Origin: Arthrobacter hankyongi
GTDB taxonomy: Bacteria > Actinomycetota > Actinomycetes > Actinomycetales > Micrococcaceae
DNA length: 64,000 bases
Assembly: GCF_022012395.1 (NCBI RefSeq)
Contig: NZ_JAKLTQ010000001.1
Span: 434,001-498,000, forward strand
Reading direction: 5' to 3'
The notes beneath the pieces were generated by a model. That model ran no database searches, was not told where the DNA came from, and saw nothing but the letters and a program-made list of their open reading frames with translations. Positions 18,516-27,403 of this stretch are shown piece after piece; position 1 is the first letter of the stretch, and every line of letters begins with the position of its first letter. The translations under genes were made by a program, and so were the position numbers.

Positions 18516-19625
18516 ATGGACACACGCAGTGTGGTCGTCATCGGCGCGGGACAGGCAGGCCTGAGCGCCGCCTGGCACCTGCAGCGGCTCGGTTTGGCCG
18601 CGGAGCGGGACTACGTCATCCTGGACGCCAATGCCGGCCCCGGCGGCGCCTGGCGCCACCGCTGGCCGTCACTGACCTTCGACGCCGCGCACGGGCTGCA
18701 TGACCTGCCCGGACTTCCCCTCGGGGTGCCGGACCCCGCCGAGCCGGCCTCCGCCGTCGTCGCACGCTACTACGGCAGCTACGAACGCCGCTTCGGCCTG
18801 CCGGTGCACCGGCCAGAGCGCGCCGAGGCGGTGGGGGACGCCGGCAGCGGCCGGCTGCGCGTGCGCACAGCCGGCGGCGAATGGCTGGCGCGGACGGTCA
18901 TCAACGGCACCGGAACCTGGGACCGCCCGTACTGGCCGTGGTACCCGGGGCGCGAACAGTTCCGCGGCCGCCAGCTGCACACCCACGACTTCCGCAGCGC
19001 GGACGAGTTCCGCGGCCAGCGCGTGCTGGTGGTCGGCGGCGGCACCTCGGCGCTGCAGTTCCTGCTCCAGCTCGACGCCGCCGGCGCCCGCACCCTGTGG
19101 TCCACCCGCCGCCCGCCCGAATTCACGACCGCCCCGTTCGATGCCGGCTGGGGCGTCGAGGTCGAGCGCAAGGTCAACGAGCGGACCCGGGCCGGACTGC
19201 CGCCGCTGAGCGTGGTGGCTGCCACCGGGCTGCCGCTGAACCAGATGTACCGGGCCGGGATCGAGTCCGGCGTCTTGGTCTCCCGTGGCCGGCTCGAACG
19301 CCTTACCGCCGACGGTGTGGTCTTCGCCGATGGGTCGGCCGAGCCGGTGGATGCCGTCCTCTGGGCCACCGGCTTCCGCGCCGCGCTGGACCACTTGGCT
19401 CCGCTGCACCTGCGCGAACCCGGCGGCGGCATCCTGATGGGCACGGACGGCGTCACCGTGCCCCGGCGGCCGGGACTGTTCCTGGTCGGCTACGGGGCGT
19501 CGGCCTCCACGGTGGGCGCTACCAGGGCCGGGCGCGCCGCTGCGGCCGCGGCGGTCCGCTTCCTGGCCGCGGACCGGCACGACGGCGCGGCTGCCGCGCC
19601 GGCTTCCGTCCCGGCCGGGGCCTGA
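18516..19625 (+). CDS. FAD-dependent NAD(P)H monooxygenase-like oxidoreductase
   Basis: 369 residues resembling flavin-containing monooxygenases. The FAD Rossmann motif VIGAGQAGLSAAWH is near residue 8 and the NADP Rossmann VVGGGTSALQFLLQL near 170. A late ATGFR motif (ALWATGFRAALDH) is typical of FMO-like enzymes. The ATG is preceded by GGGAGG at 8 nt; an in-frame ATG at 18474 is less likely. It is transcribed away from glyA; the shared 322-bp intergenic region holds the ZTP riboswitch. Substrate unknown. Confidence 0.88.
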   Translation: MDTRSVVVIGAGQAGLSAAWHLQRLGLAAERDYVILDANAGPGGAWRHRWPSLTFDAAHGLHDLPGLPLGVPDPAEPASAVVARYYGSYERRFGLPVHRPERAEAVGDAGSGRLRVRTAGGEWLARTVINGTGTWDRPYWPWYPGREQFRGRQLHTHDFRSADEFRGQRVLVVGGGTSALQFLLQLDAAGARTLWSTRRPPEFTTAPFDAGWGVEVERKVNERTRAGLPPLSVVAATGLPLNQMYRAGIESGVLVSRGRLERLTADGVVFADGSAEPVDAVLWATGFRAALDHLAPLHLREPGGGILMGTDGVTVPRRPGLFLVGYGASASTVGATRAGRAAAAAAVRFLAADRHDGAAAAPASVPAGA

Positions 19626-19697
19626 GCGCGACCCCGGCAAGAAAGCCTCCCGGGGCCGCCGTGCCGAGCCTGTGAGGCCTGGGGCAGGCGGCGAACG

Positions 19698-19803
19698 CTA
19701 CCGCTCCGCCACACCCCCACCCTCGCTTCGCTCGGGCGGGGCCCCTGCGGCTACCGCTCCGCCACACCCCCACCCTCGCTTCGCTCGGGCGGGGCCCCTG
19801 CGG
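19698..19803. repeat. 53-bp tandem direct repeat, two copies
   Basis: Copies at 19698-19750 and 19751-19803 appear identical. Each contains CCCTCGCTTCGCTCGGG, able to form a small hairpin, and ends GGGGCCCCTGCGG. A truncated third start (CTACGCT) runs into purU. The second copy ends 14 bp before the purU start codon, so the array occupies its leader. Confidence 0.9.
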
Positions 19804-19817
19804 CTACGCTGGGGTCC

Positions 19818-20699
19818 GTGAGCGAAACACCCACGGCCGGCCCCCGGCCCAGCACCGAGATTGCCTACAACCTGACCCTGTCCTGCGCGGACCGGCCGGG
19901 GATCGTTGCCGCCGTCGCCGGCGTGCTGGCCGACGCCGGCTGCAACATCGTGGATTCGCAGCAGTACGGCAACCCGGCCTCGGGCCGATTCTTCATGCGC
20001 GTGGCCGTCAGTACGGGGATGGACCAGGCCCAGCTGCAGGAGCGGCTGCGGCCGGTTGCCGAATCCTTTGACATGGAGTGGGGCCTGCACCGCGAGGGCG
20101 CGAAGATGCGCACCTTGCTGATGGCCTCCACCTCCGCGCACTGCCTGAACCACCTGCTCTTCCTGCAGCGCTCTGGCACGCTGCCGATCGACATCCCGGC
20201 GATCGTCTCCAACCACACGGACCTGGCCGGGCTCGCCGAATTCTACGGCGTCCCCTTCCACCACATCCCGGTCACCGCGGACACCAAGGAACAGGCCGAA
20301 CAGCAGCTGCGCAAACTGGTGACCGAACACGACGTCGAACTTGTGGTGCTGGCCCGCTACATGCAGATCCTCAGCAACCAGCTGTGCACCGATCTGCAGG
20401 GCAAGGCCATCAACATCCACCATTCCTTCCTGCCCTCGTTCAAGGGCGCCCGGCCGTACCACCAGGCCCATGAACGCGGCGTGAAGCTGATCGGCGCCAC
20501 CGCCCACTACGTCACCCCGGACCTGGACGAAGGGCCGATCATCGAGCAGGAGGTCATCCGGGTCGACCATGCCCGCTCCGCCGAACAGTTCGTGGCCCTG
20601 GGCCGGGACGTGGAGGCGCGCACGCTGGCCCAGGCGGTGCAGTGGCATGCCGAGCACCGGGTGCTGCTGGACGGCACCCGCACCGTCATCTTCAACTGA
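19818..20699 (+). CDS. purU: Formyltetrahydrofolate deformylase
   Basis: Hydrolyses 10-formyl-THF to THF and formate, balancing one-carbon pools made by FolD. 293 residues: an N-terminal ACT domain (about 15-95, LTLSCADRPGIVAAVAGVLADAG) and a C-terminal formyltransferase-fold hydrolase domain with NIHHSFLPSFKGA and the catalytic-region VTPDLDEGPIIEQ. The start is GTG, just after a 53-bp tandem repeat. Confidence 0.96.
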   Translation: MSETPTAGPRPSTEIAYNLTLSCADRPGIVAAVAGVLADAGCNIVDSQQYGNPASGRFFMRVAVSTGMDQAQLQERLRPVAESFDMEWGLHREGAKMRTLLMASTSAHCLNHLLFLQRSGTLPIDIPAIVSNHTDLAGLAEFYGVPFHHIPVTADTKEQAEQQLRKLVTEHDVELVVLARYMQILSNQLCTDLQGKAINIHHSFLPSFKGARPYHQAHERGVKLIGATAHYVTPDLDEGPIIEQEVIRVDHARSAEQFVALGRDVEARTLAQAVQWHAEHRVLLDGTRTVIFN

Positions 20700-20750
20700 C
20701 CACGCCAGGCGGGACCTGATCCGCCCCGGAACGTGCCGTAGAGTCTGTGC

Positions 20751-21293
20751 ATGGGCAACCAGGAGCTGCATCATCCGGACCCGAGGCTGACGGCCGAACG
20801 GGACTCCTTCATCGACGCCCTGGTTGCCGCCCACCGGCACCAGGTGCTGGAAATCGGCTGCGGTACCGGCGAGGACGGCCTCGCCTTCGTCGCCGCCGGG
20901 ATCAACTACGTGGGTCTGGACCCCTCCGAGGAGAACATCCACCTGGCCCGGGCCAGGCACCTGGAGGCCGTGGTGGGCACCCCGGCCGAACTGCCCTTCG
21001 CGGGCGGAACGTTCGACGCCGCCTGGGCCATGGATGCGCTGGTGGAGGTGTCCAATACCGACATGTACGGCGTGATGACCGAGATCATGCGCGTGCTCAG
21101 GCCCGGTGCCCCGCTGGCGATAGGTCTGCGCACTGGGCTTCAGGGCCAAGACACCGGCGGGTTCGACAGTCCGCGCAGCGACGAAATGGTCAAGAGCCTC
21201 TTCGAGCCGCACGGGGATATCCGCAGCTTCACCGCATGGGACCTTGCCGACGGCGCCGGCCGGTACCGGTTCCTCGTCCTCGCCAAACCCTGA
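20751..21293 (+). CDS. SAM-dependent methyltransferase (class I)
   Basis: 180 residues. Motif I is VLEIGCGTGEDGLAF (about 33-47), followed by the acidic loop VGLDPSEENI and the post-motif AWAMDALVEVSNTDMYGVMTEIMRVLRPG typical of methyltransferase type 11 proteins. It is shorter than average and has no recognisable substrate domain. It lies between purU and the carbonic anhydrase gene in the same direction. Confidence 0.88.
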   Translation: MGNQELHHPDPRLTAERDSFIDALVAAHRHQVLEIGCGTGEDGLAFVAAGINYVGLDPSEENIHLARARHLEAVVGTPAELPFAGGTFDAAWAMDALVEVSNTDMYGVMTEIMRVLRPGAPLAIGLRTGLQGQDTGGFDSPRSDEMVKSLFEPHGDIRSFTAWDLADGAGRYRFLVLAKP

Positions 21294-21314
21294 GCGTCCC
21301 TTAGGCTTGGTGCC

Positions 21315-21833
21315 ATGGCCCACATTATTACCATCGCCGGGCAGACCCCGGCCGTCGACCCGTCAACCTTCGTCGCGCCCACCGCCACGCTCAGCGGGGA
21401 CGTTGTCCTCGCCGCCGAGTCGAGCGCCTTCTACGGTGTCTCCGTCCGCGGCGACAGCGCCCCCATCCGGGTCGGCCGTGGCAGCAACCTCCAGGACAAC
21501 GTGGTCCTGCACGCCGATGCCGGCTTCCCCTGCACCGTCGGCGACGGCGTCAGCGTGGGCCACTCCGCGGTCATCCACGGTTGCACGGTCCAGGACAACT
21601 GCCTGGTAGGCATGAGCGCCACCATCATGAACGGCGCCGTCATCGGCGCAGGCTCGCTGGTGGCCGCCGGCGCCGTCGTGCTCGAAGGCACCGAGGTCCC
21701 GCCGCGCTCGCTGGTGGCCGGTGTGCCTGCCAAGGTGCGCCGGGAACTGACCGATGAGGAATACCAGTCCGTGCTGCGCAATGCCTCCCACTATGTGGAG
21801 CTGGCCAAGGCGCACCGCGAAGCCAACGCCTGA
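21315..21833 (+). CDS. Gamma-carbonic anhydrase family protein
   Basis: 172 residues of left-handed beta-helix hexapeptide repeats (for example VRVGRGS-like, VGDGVSVGHSAVIHGC, VGMSATIMNGAVIGAGSLVAAGAVV). The metal-site histidines expected in YrdA/CaiE-type proteins are visible (VLHADAG, GHSAVIHG). It may hydrate CO2 or act as an acyltransferase; sequence alone does not decide. It starts 21 bp after the methyltransferase gene. Confidence 0.9.
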   Translation: MAHIITIAGQTPAVDPSTFVAPTATLSGDVVLAAESSAFYGVSVRGDSAPIRVGRGSNLQDNVVLHADAGFPCTVGDGVSVGHSAVIHGCTVQDNCLVGMSATIMNGAVIGAGSLVAAGAVVLEGTEVPPRSLVAGVPAKVRRELTDEEYQSVLRNASHYVELAKAHREANA

Positions 21834-21871
21834 CCGTCCCCACACTCCCTCCCGTCCCCCCAATCCCCCCA

Positions 21872-21956
21872 AACTTGGGCGGGATAGATGCTGTTATCCG
21901 GCCGGATAACTGCAACTATCCCGCCCAAGTTGCAGGGGGCATCCCGCCCAGGTTGC
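21872..21956. repeat. Nested palindromic element
   Basis: Outer arms AACTTGGGCGGGATAG (21872-21887) and CTATCCCGCCCAAGTT (21916-21931) are perfect inverted repeats. Between them lies an 18-bp perfect palindrome GTTATCCGGCCGGATAAC (21893-21910). A third, imperfect copy of the right arm (ATCCCGCCCAGGTTG) follows at about 21941-21955. It lies 39 bp past the carbonic anhydrase stop and could be a terminator, a protein-binding site or a mobile palindromic repeat. Confidence 0.85.
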
Positions 21957-22033
21957 CGGGGGCCGGCGACGGCGACGCACCCGCCGGGGTCCGGCCCATG
22001 GACGCCGGCGGCACCGGCGTGAATGATTGACCC

Positions 22034-23113
22034 ATGACGCACATCGTGCCTCCGCCCAGCGCCGAACCGGGGGCGCCCAGCCCGCTGGAGGCCACCGGCC
22101 GCCCGCTGCGCTGGGGCGTGGTCTCCACCGGACGGATGGCAGGCCGGGTCACCGAGGACATCGACCGGCTCGAAGACGCCGTGCTGCAGGCGGTCAGCTC
22201 GCGCAGCGAGACCAACGCGCTCGACTTCGGCGCACGTTTCGGCTTCGCGGCCAGCTACTTCGACACCGAACGGTCCCGCGGCTACGACCAGCTCTTCGCC
22301 GACCCCGCGGTGGACGTGGTGTACGTGGCCACTCCGCACGGGCAGCACTACGAGATCGCCCGGCGGGCCCTGGAAGCGGGCAAACATGTGCTGTGCGAAA
22401 AGTCCCTCGCCATCAATGCACGCGAGGCTGCCGAACTGATCGAGCTGGCCCGAAGCCGCCGGCTGTTCCTGATGGAGGCCATCTGGAGCCGTTTCCTGCC
22501 GGCCATCAACCGGGCCTGGCAGATCATCGCCTCGGGCGAGCTGGGCACCGTCCACTGGGTCCAGGCGGACCTGGGCTTCCCCGCCCCGTACGATGTCACT
22601 TCCCGGTTGTGGAATCCGGCGGCCGGCGGCGGCGCCCTGCTGGATCTGACCGTCTACCCGCTGACTTGGGCGCTGGGGTCATTGGGCTACCCGCAAACCG
22701 TCACTGCCATAGGGCACGTGAACGATGACGGCATCGACGACCAGAACGCGCTGACCCTGACCTACAGTTCCGGCGCGCAGGCCCAGCTGACCTCTTCCCT
22801 GCTGGCCTGGTCCCCACGCACGGCCACCGTGGCAGGCTCGCACGGCTGGCTGCGCACCGATTCGCCGCTGCACAACCCCACCGAACTTGTCATCGAACAA
22901 CACCGCGGCCCGTCACGGACCGAACGGTTCGGGCAGATCGGCAACGGCTTCACCTACCAGCTCCGCGAAGTCACCCGCTGCATCCAGGCCGGTCTGGTTG
23001 CCAGCCCCACCATGCCGTGGGAACACACCCTCAAGACCATGCGGCTGTTCGACGGTGTGCGGGCCCAGCTGGGCGTCAGCTACGTCAACGACCGCATCCC
23101 CGCAGTGGACTGA
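22034..23113 (+). CDS. Gfo/Idh/MocA family oxidoreductase
   Basis: 359 residues. The N-terminal NAD(P)-binding Rossmann domain starts at RWGVVSTGRMAGRV (about 28-41) and includes DVVYVATPHGQHYEIARRALEAGKHVLCEKS, the family's EKP-like segment (EKS here). The C-terminal alpha/beta domain includes FLMEAIWSRFLPAI and GGGALLDLTVYPL, the pattern of trans-dihydrodiol dehydrogenase-like members. Likely acts on a sugar or cyclitol; substrate unknown. Confidence 0.93.
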   Translation: MTHIVPPPSAEPGAPSPLEATGRPLRWGVVSTGRMAGRVTEDIDRLEDAVLQAVSSRSETNALDFGARFGFAASYFDTERSRGYDQLFADPAVDVVYVATPHGQHYEIARRALEAGKHVLCEKSLAINAREAAELIELARSRRLFLMEAIWSRFLPAINRAWQIIASGELGTVHWVQADLGFPAPYDVTSRLWNPAAGGGALLDLTVYPLTWALGSLGYPQTVTAIGHVNDDGIDDQNALTLTYSSGAQAQLTSSLLAWSPRTATVAGSHGWLRTDSPLHNPTELVIEQHRGPSRTERFGQIGNGFTYQLREVTRCIQAGLVASPTMPWEHTLKTMRLFDGVRAQLGVSYVNDRIPAVD

Positions 23114-23244
23114 GTTTCCCAGCAAGCTCCCAGCCGGCGCACAGCTAAGTGCTACAACTGCCACCAGCTGCGCACAGATTGCCTTGCCAGACTCGCATTC
23201 GCGGCATCCCATCAGGGGTGCCGCACAAGCGACCTGGAGGATTT

Positions 23245-24657
23245 ATGAATGTCTTGGCCCGGAGTGTGGGCAATGCGTTCCGCAACAAAGTGCGCAGCGG
23301 CGCCGTCGTGATCATCCTGGCCGTGGCCATCGGCCTGGCCCTGTCCATGCTGGTGGCAAACCAGGCAGTGGCCGGGAAGATCACCGAGTTGAAGTCCAGC
23401 GCGGGCAACGCGCTGACCATCAACCCGGCCGGCGCCCGCGGCTTCCAGGGCGGCGGCGAACCGCTCACGACGGCGGACGCGGAGACCGCCGCTGCAGCCG
23501 ACCATGTCTCGGCGGTCATCCCGACCCTGGCGGTCCGGCTGGGCAGCGAAGACTCCACGGCCGGCACCTCGGCGCAGGGCTCCGGTGGTTTCGGTCCGGG
23601 CGGCGGTACCGCAGGCACCACCAGTCTGGAATCCGCCGTTGTTCCGGGCACGCTGGGCAACCGGCAGAACCAGTCCGGCGCCGGCGGCTCCGGCACGGAC
23701 GCAGGCGCGGCCGGCACGGCCAGGCCCGCCTTCACACTGCCAGTCACCGCCACCGGCATCGGCAGCGCCGTCGATGCTTCCGGGCAGGCTATCAGCATCA
23801 CCTCCGGCAGCATGCTGACCGACTTCAAGACCACCTCCACCCAGGCCCTGATCGGCACCGGACTGGCCGAGAAGAACAAGCTCGCCGTCGGCGACACGTT
23901 TACCGCGTTGGAACGAAAGTTCACCGTAGCCGGCATCTTCGACGCTGGCACCGCCTTTGACAACAACGCCGTCTACCTGCCGCTGGCCGCGGTCCAGAAG
24001 CTCGCCGGCCAGACGGGCGAGCTCAGCACCATCACCGCTGTGGTGGACAGCATCGACAACATGGACTCCGCCCAGCAGTCGCTCACCGCGGCTCTCGGCG
24101 ACGGCGCCGACGTCAGCGCCGGCTCCCGGGGTCTGGATTCGGCGGTGGACTCGCTGGCCAGCGTCCAGAAGATCTCCCTGACCGGTTTCATTGTCTCGCT
24201 GGTCACCGCCGGACTGATCATCCTGCTGGTCATGGTGATGATCGTGCGCGAACGCCGGCACGAGATCGGCGTGCTCAAGGCCATCGGCGCCCCGAACCGG
24301 ACCATCGGCGTACAGTTCGTGTTCGAGTCCCTGGTGCTCGTCATCCTCGCTGCCGTGCTGGGCACCGGCGTCGCGGCCGCCGGCAGCAGCGGCATTGCCG
24401 GCGCCCTGGTCTCCTCCGGCACCGCTTCCGCAGCCGCGGCCGGCCCCGGCGGCCCCGACGGCGGGTTCGGCGGTCCCGGCGGCGGGGGCGGCTTTGGCCA
24501 GGGCACGGCCCTGATCGGTGACCTGGCCGCCACTCTGGGTCCGGGCACGCTGGCCCTCGGCCTGCTGGCCGTACTGCTGGTAGCCGTCCTGGGCTCGCTG
24601 GTGCCGGCCCTGCTGACCGCGAAGATCCGTCCCATCGAAGTACTCCGAGGTGAATGA
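23245..24657 (+). CDS. ABC transporter permease, MacB/FtsX type
   Basis: 470 residues. One N-terminal helix (about 17-37) is followed by an extracytoplasmic MacB_PCD-like domain (about 40-300) and three C-terminal FtsX-type helices with the coupling stretch RERRHEIGVLKAIGAPNRTI. Two Gly-rich insertions are notable: one in the external domain (about 112-155) and one between the last two helices (about 393-420). The ATG follows CTGGAGG. Its ATPase partner is encoded 3 bp downstream. Members perform mechanotransmission or export rather than classical import. Confidence 0.9.
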   Translation: MNVLARSVGNAFRNKVRSGAVVIILAVAIGLALSMLVANQAVAGKITELKSSAGNALTINPAGARGFQGGGEPLTTADAETAAAADHVSAVIPTLAVRLGSEDSTAGTSAQGSGGFGPGGGTAGTTSLESAVVPGTLGNRQNQSGAGGSGTDAGAAGTARPAFTLPVTATGIGSAVDASGQAISITSGSMLTDFKTTSTQALIGTGLAEKNKLAVGDTFTALERKFTVAGIFDAGTAFDNNAVYLPLAAVQKLAGQTGELSTITAVVDSIDNMDSAQQSLTAALGDGADVSAGSRGLDSAVDSLASVQKISLTGFIVSLVTAGLIILLVMVMIVRERRHEIGVLKAIGAPNRTIGVQFVFESLVLVILAAVLGTGVAAAGSSGIAGALVSSGTASAAAAGPGGPDGGFGGPGGGGGFGQGTALIGDLAATLGPGTLALGLLAVLLVAVLGSLVPALLTAKIRPIEVLRGE

Positions 24658-24660
24658 CCC

Positions 24661-25344
24661 ATGCTGCAGGTACGCAATATCGTCAAGCAATTCCGCAGCG
24701 GCGACACGCTGCTCACCCCCGTCAACGACGTCTCGCTGACGCTGCCGCAGGGCTCCTTCGCCTCGATCGTGGGCAAGAGCGGCAGCGGCAAGTCCACGCT
24801 GCTGTCCATCCTCGGCGCCCTGGACAAGGCCGACAGCGGCCAGGTGCTCGTCAACGACGTTGATATCACCTCGCTGCCGGACCGCAAGCTGACCGCCTAC
24901 CGCCGGGACGATATCGGGTTCGTGTTCCAGCAGTACAACCTGATGCCCAATCTCTCGGCCAAGGAGAACGTCATGCTGCCGATGGAGTTCGCGGGGGTTC
25001 CCAAGGCCGAACGCGCGGCGCGGGCAGCCGAGCTGCTGACTACGGTGGAGCTGCCCCCGGAGGTCCATGACCGCAAGGCCAACCGGCTGTCCGGCGGCAT
25101 GCAGCAGCGCGTTTCCATCGCCCGGGCGCTGGCCAACCACCCGAAGCTGATCCTCGCGGACGAACCCACCGGCAACCTGGACGAGCAGACCGGGGACCTG
25201 ATCATCGAGCTGCTGCGGAACCTGTCCCGGAAGCAGGAGACCACCATCCTGGTGGTCACCCACGACCGGTCTCTGGCCGCGCGCACGGACCGGCGCTTCC
25301 GGCTCTCGCAGGGGAAGCTGGAGGAAATCACCCGCGAGACCTGA
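24661..25344 (+). CDS. ABC transporter ATP-binding protein, MacB/LolD type
   Basis: 227-residue ATPase. Walker A is GKSGSGKST (about 40-48), the signature LSGGMQQRVSIARAL, Walker B LILADEPTGNLD and the switch His in VVTHDRSLAA. The TGNLD after Walker B is typical of the MacB/LolD/FtsE group. It pairs with the permease 3 bp upstream. The 383 bp downstream of it consist of repeats. Confidence 0.94.
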   Translation: MLQVRNIVKQFRSGDTLLTPVNDVSLTLPQGSFASIVGKSGSGKSTLLSILGALDKADSGQVLVNDVDITSLPDRKLTAYRRDDIGFVFQQYNLMPNLSAKENVMLPMEFAGVPKAERAARAAELLTTVELPPEVHDRKANRLSGGMQQRVSIARALANHPKLILADEPTGNLDEQTGDLIIELLRNLSRKQETTILVVTHDRSLAARTDRRFRLSQGKLEEITRET

Positions 25345-25350
25345 CTGGCG

Positions 25351-25680
25351 GCCACCGGAAAGTGAGGCGGCAGGGGTCCCCGCCCCGAAGCAAGCGCCGA
25401 GGGACCCGCTGCGAGCTTGCGAGCAGCGGGGAGGCGTGAAGCGCTGCGAGGGTCGGGGCGGCTGCCGGAAAGTGAGGCGGCAGGGGTCCCCAGCCCGAAG
25501 CAAGCGCCGAGGGACCCGCTGCGAGCTTGCGAGCAGCGGGGAGGCGTGAAGCGCTGCGAGGGTCGGGGCGGCCGCCGGAAAGTGAGGCGGCAGGGGTCCC
25601 CAGCCCGAAGCAAGCGCCGAGGGACCCGCTGCGAGCTTGCGAGCAGCGGGGAGGCGTGAAGCGCTGCGAGGGTCGGGGCG
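25351..25680. repeat. 110-bp tandem repeat, three copies
   Basis: Copies begin at 25351, 25461 and 25571 and differ at only a few positions; a fourth copy is cut off after about 7 bases. Each begins near GCCGGAAAGTGAGGCGG and contains, at offsets 43-94 (25393-25444, 25503-25554, 25613-25664), a hairpin stretch with core CTGCGAGCTTGCGAGCAG. That stretch is the reverse complement of the dispersed repeat at 28034-28099 and 50355-50420. The array fills the gap between the ABC ATPase and the ligase gene. Open frames through it reflect repetition, not genes. Confidence 0.93.
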
Positions 25681-25727
25681 GCCGCCGAACGCTATGCAAG
25701 CGGCCGCCATCATGGTTACCCTCAAGC

Positions 25728-27197
25728 ATGGGCGCAGAAGTCAAGTCCAAGACCTTCAGCCGGGAGCAGCGGACCAGGTACCGGCAGCGCCTGCTGGAGA
25801 ACCTCGAAACCCTCGCCGGCTACCTGGCCACCGGGCAGTTCGCCGCCACCGGCACCATCGGAATGGAACTGGAGCTGAACCTGGCCAACGCGGACTTCTC
25901 CCCCGCCCTGCGCAACGCGGCGGTGCTGGAGGCCATCGCCGATCCGGCGTTCCAGACCGAGATCGGCAAGTTCAACATCGAGCTGAACCATCCGGCCCTG
26001 TCCATCGGCGGCCAGGGACTCAGGCAGCTCGAAGACAGCCTGCGATCCCAGCTCAACCGCGCAGACGAGCGTGCCGCCGCGGCCGATGCGGACATCCTGA
26101 TGATCGGCATCCTGCCCACGCTCAAGCGCGAACTGGTGGAGGACATGTCCTGGCTCAGTGCCGGCAAGCGCTATGCGGCCCTGAATACCTCGGTGCTTCA
26201 GGCCCGCGGCGAAGACGTACTGCTGGAGCTTCGCGGCATCGAGTCGCTGTCCTTTTATGCCAAGAACATCGCCCCGGAGGCAGCCTGTACCAGCGTGCAA
26301 CTGCACCTGCAGGTCCGGCCGGAGGAATTCGCCCCGGTCTGGAACGCCGCCCAGGTCATCGCCGGCCCGCAGGTGGCGCTGGCAGCCAATTCCCCCATCT
26401 TCATGGAGACCCTGCTCTGGCACGAGACACGAATCGAACTGTTCAAGCAGGCGATCGACACGCGGCCGCCGGAGATGCGCAATCAGGGCGTGCGGCCGCG
26501 CGTCTGGTTCGGGGAGCGCTGGATCACCTCCATCTTCGATCTGTTCGAGGAAAACGTCCGCTACTTCCCCGCCCTGCTGCCGGAACTCGCGCGCGGCGCC
26601 AGCCGGCGCACTCCCGCCGGCGCCCCGCTGCTGCCCGAACTGCTGCTGCACAACGGCACGGTCTACCGCTGGAACCGGCCGATCTACGATCCGGGGAAGG
26701 ACCAGGCCCACCTGCGGCTGGAAAACCGGCTGCTGCCGGCCGGCCCCACGGTGCTGGACACCGTTGCGAATGCGGCCTTTTTCTTCGGCCTGGTCCGTGT
26801 GCTCCGGACCGCGGACCGCCCGCTCTGGACCCGGATGGCCTTCAAGACCGCCGCCGACAACTTCCTCGCCTGCGCCCGGAACGGGCTGGAAGCCTCGGTG
26901 TACTGGCCGGGCGTCGGCGACATGCCGGTCACCGAGCTGATCCTGCGCCACCTGCTGCCAATGGCCGCCGACGGCCTGTCGCAGCTGAAGGTGGACGAGG
27001 AACTGATCGGCAGGTACCTGGACGTGCTGCGCGCCCGGACACAGTCGGAACAGAACGGGGCGGCCTGGCAGATCGCCACCGTCCGCCGGTTCGAAGGCAA
27101 AGGTCTGGACCGCAGCGCCGCGCTGACCGAGATGACCCGCTGTTACTGGGAGAACATGCATCGCAACGTGCCTGTCCATGACTGGCCGCTGCCGTAG
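25728..27197 (+). CDS. GCS2-type glutamate--cysteine ligase family protein
   Basis: 489 residues with the glutamate-cysteine ligase fold signature IGMELELNLANAD near residue 44 (acidic metal-binding Glu residues), FNIELNHPAL and the later HLRLENRLLPAGPT block. Proteins like this in Actinobacteria are annotated as carboxylate-amine/glutamate-cysteine ligases, and the true substrate is often untested. I chose the ATG at 25728 because the upstream frame runs through the tandem repeat. No strong ribosome site is visible. Confidence 0.82.
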   Translation: MGAEVKSKTFSREQRTRYRQRLLENLETLAGYLATGQFAATGTIGMELELNLANADFSPALRNAAVLEAIADPAFQTEIGKFNIELNHPALSIGGQGLRQLEDSLRSQLNRADERAAAADADILMIGILPTLKRELVEDMSWLSAGKRYAALNTSVLQARGEDVLLELRGIESLSFYAKNIAPEAACTSVQLHLQVRPEEFAPVWNAAQVIAGPQVALAANSPIFMETLLWHETRIELFKQAIDTRPPEMRNQGVRPRVWFGERWITSIFDLFEENVRYFPALLPELARGASRRTPAGAPLLPELLLHNGTVYRWNRPIYDPGKDQAHLRLENRLLPAGPTVLDTVANAAFFFGLVRVLRTADRPLWTRMAFKTAADNFLACARNGLEASVYWPGVGDMPVTELILRHLLPMAADGLSQLKVDEELIGRYLDVLRARTQSEQNGAAWQIATVRRFEGKGLDRSAALTEMTRCYWENMHRNVPVHDWPLP

Positions 27198-27364
27198 GCA
27201 CGATCAACCCCGGTGACGGCCGCAATGCGTCGCGGCATGCCGCCAAGTTTCCGGTGCAGCAGTATGGGGGACGACATGTCGCCCAGCTCCTTCACGCAGG
27301 ACCGACGGATATCCCTGGGCCTGACCGCCGTCGCGCCTGTTCGCCCACAGCAGGAAAAATCCCT

Positions 27365-27391
27365 CTGGCACTCCCCCAACTGGAGTGCTAA
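27365..27391 (+). promoter_or_regulatory. CIRCE element (HrcA operator) before hsp20
   Basis: CTGGCACTC-N9-GAGTGCTAA. The right half matches the CIRCE consensus exactly (TTAGCACTC-N9-GAGTGCTAA) and the left half differs at two bases. The spacing is exact. It lies about 97 bp before the hsp20 start, immediately upstream of a HAIR-like site. HrcA is the known repressor for CIRCE. The rest of 27198-27364 holds nothing I can name. Confidence 0.85.
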
Positions 27392-27403
27392 CCTCTAAAA
27401 ATA

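Noticed and set aside
25351-25680. CRISPR array
   Set aside because: The repeats are directly abutting 110-bp units with no unique spacers, and no cas gene is nearby.
25417-25727. Open frames through the tandem repeat and longer N-terminus for the ligase
   Set aside because: They arise because the 110-bp unit is free of stops in several frames; the encoded residues are just repeat translations.
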